Assembly (NCBI GenBank): GCA_023091735.1
Contig: JALKBU010001121.1
Location: forward strand, 1 to 16,422
Length of the DNA stretch: 16,422 bases
Reading direction: 5' to 3'
DNA from: Trichomonas tenax
Lineage: Eukaryota > Parabasalia > Trichomonadida > Trichomonadidae
Shown here: positions 5,907-13,149 of the stretch, piece by piece
How the letters are laid out: each line of letters starts with the position of its first letter
How positions within the stretch are numbered: position 1 is the stretch's first letter
Notes under the pieces: model-generated
The model's input: only the letters and a program-made list of their open reading frames with translations
The model's database searches: none
Told to the model about the DNA's origin: nothing
Position numbers and translations under genes: made by a program

Positions 5907-7325
5907 TCAAACACTATTCCATAATTCTTCATTGCCATTCAATGAATTTCTCTTTTTCTTAATGAGTATGATAATAATAATAACGGTTATCAAAATAATC
6001 AATATTGGGACTAAAATGCTGACAACAATTACTGTTGTTTTGTTTGATGAAGATGTGTTTTGATTGTTACTTGGTCGTGATTGAGATTCAGAAGATGGAG
6101 TTGGAGTTGTTATTGATATCACTGTTTCATTTTTAATGTTTCGATAATTATAAATTGTTTGAAGAAGATTTGCTGATTCTGAACTATACCAATGCGGCAT
6201 TTGTGTGTTATTATGAATGTATGAATACACAACTTTAAAGTAAGATTCTAGTCTTGCTTTGTCACCCATTAGTGATCCTGCCAAAGGAACTTTAACCCAT
6301 GGATAATGACCATAATAATAACCATTTGGCCATTCGGGATAATTCTCATTAAATTTATCCCAAATGTCTTTTGCTCTTTCACTTTCTGGTTCAATAACTC
6401 CATATATTATTGGAAATAGTTGCGCTGTTGCATCAGGATAAAATTTATCCCATTTCATTGGAACATTGCTGCCTAAATAATACATGTAATAAGTTTGATT
6501 CCAAAATAACTCAATAGAGTTGAGATTCGCTGAATAAAGCTTTGAAACGTCAATACTTGTTTTGATAACATTCTTTTTAACTAAATTAACTGCAGCTTTA
6601 AGCCCCAGATTGACTTCACAATTATCCATGGCGTATTTTATCAAATAGTTATGATGAGCAACTGATAAACAATCGTTTGATGATTTAGAATAAATAGAAT
6701 GTAATTTTTCATTGCCTTCGTAATCAATTGTTTCAAGCATTGCGTTGAATACCAGAGTGATATTATCAGATCTTTCTTTGAGCCATTCTAAATCAAATTC
6801 CGAGAATTTGTCGCAAAGATTTAAAAATAAAGCTGCATATGAATCAACTGAATCATATTCTCCTTTTGTAGTTTCGTTGTTGTAATAATAGTCATAGACT
6901 GATCCTGGTATCTCTGATCTGTTTAAATATGGATTAAAATCACCATTGAGATGATTCAAATACCAATTAAGATATTTTTTGACGTATTCTATATTTCCAT
7001 CCGAAGTATTAGTTTTTAGGAGTGACAGTGCAGCATTAGACCCAAATACTGGAATTATTTTGCTTAATGAGCTTTTTACTTCTCTAATTGCGCCACTTGG
7101 CAATTGTAGTCGATGAATGAACTTGACTTGGCTCTGCACTGTTTCATTTAGGATTGAATCTATCGACTCTTCCAGTGAAACAGAGAGAAACAAATAGAAC
7201 ATAAATTTGAAAAACCTTATTTTGGATCCACAATTTGAAAACTCACCAAAAAGTTTAAGAGTGAACACATAGCCATACGTTAATCTAGGAATTATTAAGT
7301 TTACGTATGGCCATAAGTTCGCCAT
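5907..7325 (-). CDS. Type I membrane protein with alpha-toroid (six-hairpin glycosidase-like) ectodomain
   Basis: The 472-residue frame has a long, probably extracellular region, a Ser/Thr/Asn-rich stalk (about 405-428), a strong membrane segment (about 433-455, VVSILVPILIILITVIII) and a basic short tail (KKKRN). Repeated helix-loop patterns with conserved-looking turns, such as IPGSVYDYYYN, YDSVDSYAALFL, YPDATAQLFPIIYG and GYYYGHYPWVKVPLAGSL, resemble (alpha/alpha) toroid glycoside-hydrolase-like proteins. That assignment is from fold-level impression only, and catalytic residues cannot be named. Several N-x-S/T sites suit a surface location. A second in-frame Met at residue 42 (position 7202) opens MFYLFLSVSL, a short signal-peptide-like stretch, so the true start may be there. 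The standard stop is TGA at 5907-5909, after which the same frame continues for 48 more codons. Confidence 0.68.
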   Translation of the reverse strand: MANLWPYVNLIIPRLTYGYVFTLKLFGEFSNCGSKIRFFKFMFYLFLSVSLEESIDSILNETVQSQVKFIHRLQLPSGAIREVKSSLSKIIPVFGSNAALSLLKTNTSDGNIEYVKKYLNWYLNHLNGDFNPYLNRSEIPGSVYDYYYNNETTKGEYDSVDSYAALFLNLCDKFSEFDLEWLKERSDNITLVFNAMLETIDYEGNEKLHSIYSKSSNDCLSVAHHNYLIKYAMDNCEVNLGLKAAVNLVKKNVIKTSIDVSKLYSANLNSIELFWNQTYYMYYLGSNVPMKWDKFYPDATAQLFPIIYGVIEPESERAKDIWDKFNENYPEWPNGYYYGHYPWVKVPLAGSLMGDKARLESYFKVVYSYIHNNTQMPHWYSSESANLLQTIYNYRNIKNETVISITTPTPSSESQSRPSNNQNTSSSNKTTVIVVSILVPILIILITVIIIIILIKKKRNSLNGNEELWNSV

Positions 7326-7632
7326 TAAGAGAGAAATTTGTATTCAAAATTTCAATATGAATGATTCAATATTTCGTTAAAAAATGTTTTGATTGATTTA
7401 ATAATAAAAGTTTCGTGCCCAAATCGATTTGGATATTGTAGGTTTTAATACTAGAAGATTTCTTAGAATAGATACTATAGCAACTGATATCGCATCTAAA
7501 TTAAGTTCGCTGAAAAATCTGAATCAAACAAGTCACTCGTAATAATAAACTTTTAAAAACTGCATTATATTTTTCAGCTATGTTCACTCGACAAAGTTGT
7601 AATATTAATAAATACTTATCACATCATTTTTA
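7326..7632. other. Spacer between the membrane-protein gene and the LRR pseudogene
   Basis: AT-rich, with no protein-like frame. It would hold the promoter of the minus-strand membrane-protein gene. I see no clear initiator match. Confidence 0.45.
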
Positions 7633-8990
7633 TTACATTATAACCGTTAATGATTTTTTAAAAAATGCTCTGCATTCATAATGATATATAAATTCGATTT
7701 GAATATCTCTGTCTGATGTAACAGTTTGAAGATTTTTCTTACTTTGAAATGCTGAAGCATGAATAATTTTCACTGTTGATGAGAGAACAACAGTTGTCTG
7801 ATCGGTTCCGAGATATTGAGAAATTGATGTATTTTCTCTATCAATCAAAAGTGTTTTGTTGAATATATAAATACTTGAATTCTCATTAAATATGAAATTT
7901 GCATTTGGCGATCAAATGGTAACTCCACCGCTATGCTCTTTCAAAGATTATGGAGCATATATACTCAAAAGATTTTGACAATTTGCAAAAGCAGAACTTC
8001 CGATTGATGTCACTCCATTTGGAATTGTAATTGCTGTTAAACCTGATCCACTAAATGCATTATTATCAATTTTTATTAATGATGAATGCAGCTGAATAGT
8101 TGTTAATTTATTGCATCTATTAAAAACACAGCCACTTATATAAGTGAGTGAAGTTGGAAGATTTATTGAACATATTTTACTTCCTGTAAATGCCCAACTA
8201 TTAATAGCTGTTATACTGTTTGAGAAAAATAATATTTGTTATATTTGAGCTTGCAAAACAAGCAGTTCCAATTAAAGTCACTCCATCTGGAACTTTGTAT
8301 TCGCCAGTAATACCTGCAGCCATATACAACATTTTTTTCTACTATAATCAAAAAGCCCAGAGCCATCAATCCACATATTCGTATTTTTAGGTGCCAAAGT
8401 TATCGATGCAATAGGATTTGCTTCGAAACCAGAACCAGCAATTATATTTAAATATTGGAGTAAAGATATAGATCTTAAAGAACAATAAGTGAAAGCATTG
8501 ACCTGAATAGTGATTAATGAACTCGGAGTAGCAAATGTTATACAGGTTAATGGGCGGCAATATCCAAATGCAGCACTATTGATTGCTTGAACAGTGGAAG
8601 GAATTGTAATTGATGAAATTTTAGAATAAAAGAATTTGTTTCAATAATCATCAACCCTTCTGGAAGCAATACTTTTAATAGTTTGGTGCAACTTGAAAAT
8701 GCTGAAGCATTAATAATTTGCAACTTGGAGCAATGTCCTAAATCGATTTGTTCAATTTTGGAGCATTTATAGAAAGCATATTTACCTATGGATTCTAAGT
8801 TAATGCACAATGAAAACAATACAGATTGTAATGTGTTAACAACATTCTTAAAGCAATATTGTTGATCATTAATGCCGAATATATGTTTAACTGTATGTTC
8901 GATAACGATGTTTGGATTGTTGTCATAACAACTCTCTAATATTGTTTTCTCTGTTTCATCAGTATATGTATATTTATTTATTCTATTTTA
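7633..8990 (-). pseudogene. BspA-like leucine-rich-repeat surface protein, frameshifted
   Basis: The minus strand encodes a chain of LRR_5/BspA-type repeats spread over changing frames. Examples are INLESIGKYAFYKCSKIEQI, LQIINASAFSSCTKL, AINSAAFGYCRPLTCITF, VPDGVTLIGTACFASSN, AINSWAF and ITIPNGVTSIGSSAFANC. The N-terminal part (YTDETEKTILESCYDNN) continues upstream of the first repeat and has no clear ATG. Frameshifts are visible near 8625 (a T run), near 8335 (an A/T run) and near 8230. In-frame stops follow SIYAP near 7950 and VTI near 7916. BspA-like proteins form very large surface families in trichomonads. This one is a dead copy of about 450 residues. No membrane segment is seen at its C-terminus. 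Confidence 0.82.
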
Positions 8991-9273
8991 GCTTTTTGAA
9001 TCATTTTAGAGCTGCAAAAAATACAATAACTTTTATAATCATATATTTCAAAACATCGCAATGAGTTCATATTATACTTCGCAAAGAAGCACAAATTCAG
9101 ATCGTCAAAATAATGAATTTCAGTAATAAATAATGATTTTACCAATGACTATTTATAAAAGCACTTTAAATAAGGAATTTATGATATTTTATTATTCAAT
9201 TTTCTTCAAAAATCACTATTCATCAAAATTAAAATTGATATCTTCCTATAAAATTGTAATTTTTCTATTTTGA

Positions 9274-9489
9274 TCGAAAATTAGTATTTCCAATCTAAAA
9301 CATAATGCAATAAAATTTTTATTTTTTGAGTTATGGAGAATTTTAGATAAATTCCCCAAAATAAAAAAAAGTCAAATTTATAAATCTTGTTATACAATTT
9401 TTAAAGATCTAATCAGAAGATATTGTATAGATGATAAATTTTCAAGTTTTGAAGATTTTTATGACAATAAATATTTACAGATTTCATAA
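9274..9489 (+). pseudogene. Open frame of 71 codons without a start, possible gene remnant
   Basis: From the codon after a TGA at 9271-9273 the frame stays open to a TAA at 9487-9489. It encodes a helical, charged stretch containing FFELWRILDKFPKIKK, IFKDLIRRYCIDDKF and SSFEDFYDNKY. There is no ATG. In DNA this AT-rich a 71-codon open frame is uncommon but possible by chance. I do not recognise the family. It may be a decayed exon or a fragment of an older gene. The rest of 8991-9608 shows nothing I can support. Confidence 0.22.
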
Positions 9490-9608
9490 TTTTCATTTTT
9501 ATGAATAATTTCCTTTACCACTGTCCATGGAAAAGCCAAAAAAACGTTTTCTCCATCAGTGGGTCAAAAGCATGCTGGGGACGATAACCTGCGAAAAAAG
9601 GGTGAACG

Positions 9609-11729
9609 ATGCAAGTGAGAGTTACCCTTTCTTCCGAAATTCGCGCCGCAGAGGGAAATATCAGGTGCATGAAGACGTTCACTCACTCCAGCGTCACATA
9701 TCTCGCACTGGGCGATTATAGTGGTTTTTTGACCATTATTAAATGCAATGAAACGGAATTGATAAGGGTAAAGTCGATTAAAGCGCATAGTCTGTGCATA
9801 TCGTCGGTGTTCTACCAAACTCCATCAAAAGAATACCCCGAAAGCGTCTTTTTGACTGCAAGTTTGGATGGTTTCATCAAATTTTGGGCGATAAAAGACT
9901 TAGCATGCGAGAATAGAGATATATCACCACTATGCGTTATGAATGCTCATCATTCTACAGTTAGTTGCACTTATATTACAGATTCAGGAAAAGTTTTGTC
10001 TTCTTCTTGGAATAAGACATTGAAATTGACTCCCCCTGACAATATATCAATGACATTATATCATGAAGACGAACATATCGTTTGTGCTGCACAATATGAA
10101 AATGGTTATATCGCTTGTTACAAGAATTGCACAATCAGACTTTTAGATCAACAGGGGAACTTGCTTTACAAAGTTGAAAACGCACATAAAAACAATATAC
10201 GACAAATTCGCAATTATCAAGAGAACAAAGGACTTTATTCTATTGGTGACGATGGTTATCTCACTGAGTGGATTATCAACGACAACAAAATTACAAAAAA
10301 CAGAACACTCAAAATCTCAAACGATTATATTTACCATTTCAACATAAGCAGCAACCAAATCGTTGTTGGTGGTGAAGATCACTGTGTTTTTATAGTTGAC
10401 AAAATGCATTTCGTGATCAGAGACGTTATTGCTCTTCCATCAACAATATGGGCGATGATTTATCTTCCAAATAAAGATTTAGCAGTTGCAACAGAAGATG
10501 GATTCGTTAGGATATTCACTAATGACTTCAAACGCCGTGCTTCTCAAGAAAGACAAAAACAATATTTAGATGAAGTTGCAAACATAATTCTTTGGATTCC
10601 ATCTCTCCAAGCCACCAAAGTTAACCTTCTCCCAGAGTCGACATCTGAGTTAGAAGCTGTTCCAGGTGTTCTCTATCCAATCAAAGATAAAGACGAAATT
10701 AGAATTGTCACGTTCTCGAAATCACATAAATGGATATATCTTGGCAAGTTAAGACGACAGGCACATAAAATCATGTACAAGGATAAGTTATATGATGCCT
10801 GCAAAGATTTCGATTTAGGCGATGGCAGAATAGAAAAGATTTATCTTAATTATGATGATTCCGCGTATATTGTTGCAAAGAGTTTCATCATTCAACACAA
10901 ACTCGATCCTTCTATGGTTCCAAAAGTTGAGAACGCAATATTGCAGGAATTTGGTCACATGATGACGAGCAAACTGAGAACAGATCACCAGGAAGAATCA
11001 GGAATGTTCGGTTTGCTTTCTTATGGTGTTGCAACAATGTGTGGACGCAGAGATACAATGGAAGATACTCACTTTTGTGTCGAAGAGTCACCAATGGTTG
11101 CATGCTTCGGTATATTCGATGGACATGGAGGAAGTGAAGCGGCTGAGTACTGCGCTCAAAGATTACCAAGAACTATCAAATCAAATCGCTGCGCAGGAAA
11201 CTTTTATGCTCAGATATTCTTACATGTCCAGAGAATAATGGCGAAAGAATTCAACAGATGTGGAACAACCGCATGCATCACATCAATCGCTAGTGGTGTC
11301 CTTAGTGTGGCCAATCTTGGTGATACGAGATGCGTCCTTTGCCGACAAAAACCACTTAGAATGTCCGATGATCACAGAGTTTCCAATCCAGAAGAAACCA
11401 AATACATCGAAGAACATGGCGGTCAAGTTGTTAATGGACGAATCTTTAATGCACTCGCTGTTTCTAGAGCATTAGGCGATGGCTTATTCAGCGAGTATCT
11501 TAATACAGAGCCTTCATACATGGAAGAGAAGTTAATTCCAGGCGATCGTGTAGTTATCGCATGCGATGGAGTTTGGGACTATTTGTCAGACGAAGATGTT
11601 TCTAAAATCGTACGTGAAGCCGATTCTCCGTTAAAAGCTGCTAAGCTTGTTAGAGATGAGGCATACAATGCTAATTCACATGACAATCTCACTGTTATTG
11701 TCATATTTACAAAACATGAACGAACATAA
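9609..11729 (+). CDS. WD40-PFU-PP2C fusion: PLAA/Doa1-like ubiquitin-binding propeller joined to a protein phosphatase
   Basis: The 706-residue protein has three parts. Residues 1 to about 310 carry degenerate WD40 repeats (for example FIKFWAIKD around W93, LKLTPPD, IRLLDQQGN, LTEWIIND, VRIFTNDF). Residues about 350-445 match the PFU domain of PLAA/Doa1/Ufd3: VPGVLYPIKDKDEIRIV, KWIYLGKL, DFDLGDGR at 400, and YDDSAYIVAKSFI. Residues about 468-703 are a PP2C Ser/Thr phosphatase with RRDTMED (481-486), FGIFDGHGG (D504, G505), CGTTACI, ANLGDTRCVL, ALAVSRALGDG, ACDGVWD (D653) and DNLTVIVI (D692). The metal-binding acidic residues are all present, so activity is expected. PLAA-type proteins normally end in a PUL domain that binds Cdc48/p97; here the phosphatase takes that place. 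Inference: the propeller and PFU bring the phosphatase to ubiquitinated targets. The start is the first ATG after an in-frame TGA at 9603-9605. Confidence 0.9.
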   Translation: MQVRVTLSSEIRAAEGNIRCMKTFTHSSVTYLALGDYSGFLTIIKCNETELIRVKSIKAHSLCISSVFYQTPSKEYPESVFLTASLDGFIKFWAIKDLACENRDISPLCVMNAHHSTVSCTYITDSGKVLSSSWNKTLKLTPPDNISMTLYHEDEHIVCAAQYENGYIACYKNCTIRLLDQQGNLLYKVENAHKNNIRQIRNYQENKGLYSIGDDGYLTEWIINDNKITKNRTLKISNDYIYHFNISSNQIVVGGEDHCVFIVDKMHFVIRDVIALPSTIWAMIYLPNKDLAVATEDGFVRIFTNDFKRRASQERQKQYLDEVANIILWIPSLQATKVNLLPESTSELEAVPGVLYPIKDKDEIRIVTFSKSHKWIYLGKLRRQAHKIMYKDKLYDACKDFDLGDGRIEKIYLNYDDSAYIVAKSFIIQHKLDPSMVPKVENAILQEFGHMMTSKLRTDHQEESGMFGLLSYGVATMCGRRDTMEDTHFCVEESPMVACFGIFDGHGGSEAAEYCAQRLPRTIKSNRCAGNFYAQIFLHVQRIMAKEFNRCGTTACITSIASGVLSVANLGDTRCVLCRQKPLRMSDDHRVSNPEETKYIEEHGGQVVNGRIFNALAVSRALGDGLFSEYLNTEPSYMEEKLIPGDRVVIACDGVWDYLSDEDVSKIVREADSPLKAAKLVRDEAYNANSHDNLTVIVIFTKHERT

Positions 11730-12084
11730 TCATTCATCCCCTATATTTCAATAATTGTTTATATTTTTTATGTTTGGTAATTATTAGCTTTTTAATATTA
11801 TTTATATAGATTTAAATTTAATGTTTTCTGTATAATTTCATTTTGATTTTTTTACATCAATAATTTCAATCAGAAAAATCCAATGAATTCAATGATTAAA
11901 ATCTATCATTTGGATCATAGAAAAATCATTAATCTTTGCCATATCAATACTAACAAACATCTCTATTTCTTCTCTATATTATTCTACAAATCTTAACATC
12001 CTAGCGATGGTTGTAATACATAAGATTTTCTCTATTATGCTCAAGGACTTTAAACAATTTATCTTGGCTATAAGGAATTCACTC
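11730..12084. other. Spacer between the phosphatase gene and the glycosyltransferase pseudogene
   Basis: AT-rich, with short T and A runs. It holds the 3' flank of the plus-strand gene and the 3' flank of the minus-strand pseudogene, so the two converge here. A minus-strand frame at 11979-12188 has no protein-like features and overlaps the pseudogene end. Confidence 0.45.
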
Positions 12085-12660
12085 TCATGAATTGCAAAAA
12101 ACAGATTCAAGATTTTTAGGTGTCCATCCACAAGCACCGAAATATAATAATGAAGAACAAACTTGAAGATCTTTTCTATCAGCTTCATCGGATTGATGCA
12201 TCAAATAATTGACCTATTAAACCTCCTTTATCTGATTCATAAACATTGATTCCCGCATTAAGGAAAAATTCATTCATTTCCAAATCATCATAACGATTTA
12301 CATAAGTAGAAACCAATTTTAAACCAAAATCAACAAATTTCTTAGCTGCCTTTCTCGAAAATATGGTTCCAATGCCTCTTTGAAGGAAGCATTGTTTCGC
12401 TCCAACAGCATTTCCAAAAAAAACATTATCATTATCAGTATCATAATTTTCATCAATATAATTAATGAACTTTCTTAGCCTATTCATATCAACTGCAATG
12501 TCATCAGTCATAATCCAAACCCATTTGAATTTGGTGAAATTCAAAAAAATATTCGGCAATTGTCAAACGCTTTGCAGCACGATCAACATCGATATTAATT
12601 TTTTCTTCATATTTCATATTCACTGGTATTGAATTAAATATAATTTTATTGTGACTTTTT
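12085..12660 (-). pseudogene. Glycosyltransferase family 31-like (Fringe/core-1 type) fragment, frameshifted
   Basis: Three minus-strand frames join into one protein-like sequence. The first frame gives SIPVNMKYEEKINIDVDRAA then RLTIAEYFF and breaks at a T run near 12545. The main frame (12185-12559) gives FTKFKWVWIMTDDIAVD, with a DD pair in the place of the family's metal-binding DxD. It continues VFFGNAVGAKQCFLQRGIGTIF, SRKAAKKF and NRYDDLEMNEFFLNAGINVY, and ends GQLFDAS. The third frame continues DEADRKDLQVCSS and FGACGWTPKNLESVFCNS to a TGA at 12085-12087. This order (kW.w..DD, then a Gly-rich acceptor-site stretch, then an acidic DD/ED motif) is that of GT31 enzymes. It lacks an N-terminal membrane anchor and at least two frameshifts break it, so no full enzyme can be made. 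Confidence 0.68.
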
Positions 12661-13149
12661 CCTCATAAAATTACTAAATATATTGAAAATAATGCATGTT
12701 GTGATCTCTGGAGAATATATGTCTACTTTTCATACAATCTTTTGTCTTGGTTATCAAGTAGCTCGAAAGTGAATCAAATTTTAATAAAATATGCATGAAA
12801 ATGGATTTAACTGCGCACATCTATTGATCAATACTCCATCTTATAAATATCTGCAAACTTGATGCTGTCAGTCGATTGGGCATTTTATCCAATATACATT
12901 AGAAAATATTGATAAATTATTTTTTCCGAGTTGCAATTGAATGAAACATTCTGGCATGTTACTACCGATGATTCTATGAAATGTATAGATATATCGTATA
13001 TATAGTTAAGTATATATGGACTATTAAATGTTGCCCACAATCCATAGAGTTGCATTAACATAAATTACTCCGATGTTTTTAGAAGTATCTGACACGTAAA
13101 TATTTTTTGTTTACATGTAAATAAACAAAAATTTAGGACAAAAAAATCG
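12661..13149. other. Spacer and promoter region of the importin gene
   Basis: No protein-like frame. The last 45 bases hold an inverted repeat (13104-13131) and a short A-rich leader before the ATG at 13150. A TATA/ATAT-rich stretch lies near 12990-13020. Confidence 0.45.
13104..13131. promoter_or_regulatory. Palindrome 18 bases upstream of the importin start
   Basis: Perfect 10-base arms TTTTTGTTTA (13104-13113) and TAAACAAAAA (13122-13131) flank an 8-base centre. The inner TTTACATGTAAA is itself a 12-base palindrome. Symmetry and closeness to the ATG suggest a binding site for a dimeric regulator or part of a core promoter. No known parabasalid motif is claimed. Confidence 0.3.

Noticed and set aside
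9527..9818. Two short frames around the start of the fusion gene
   Set aside because: Both overlap the beginning of the WD40 frame in other frames, and neither continues into a domain.
10912..11475. Three short frames inside the PP2C region
   Set aside because: Shadows of the conserved phosphatase domain.
11979..12188. Minus-strand 69-codon frame
   Set aside because: It overlaps the third frame of the GT31 remnant, which carries the family-like sequence.
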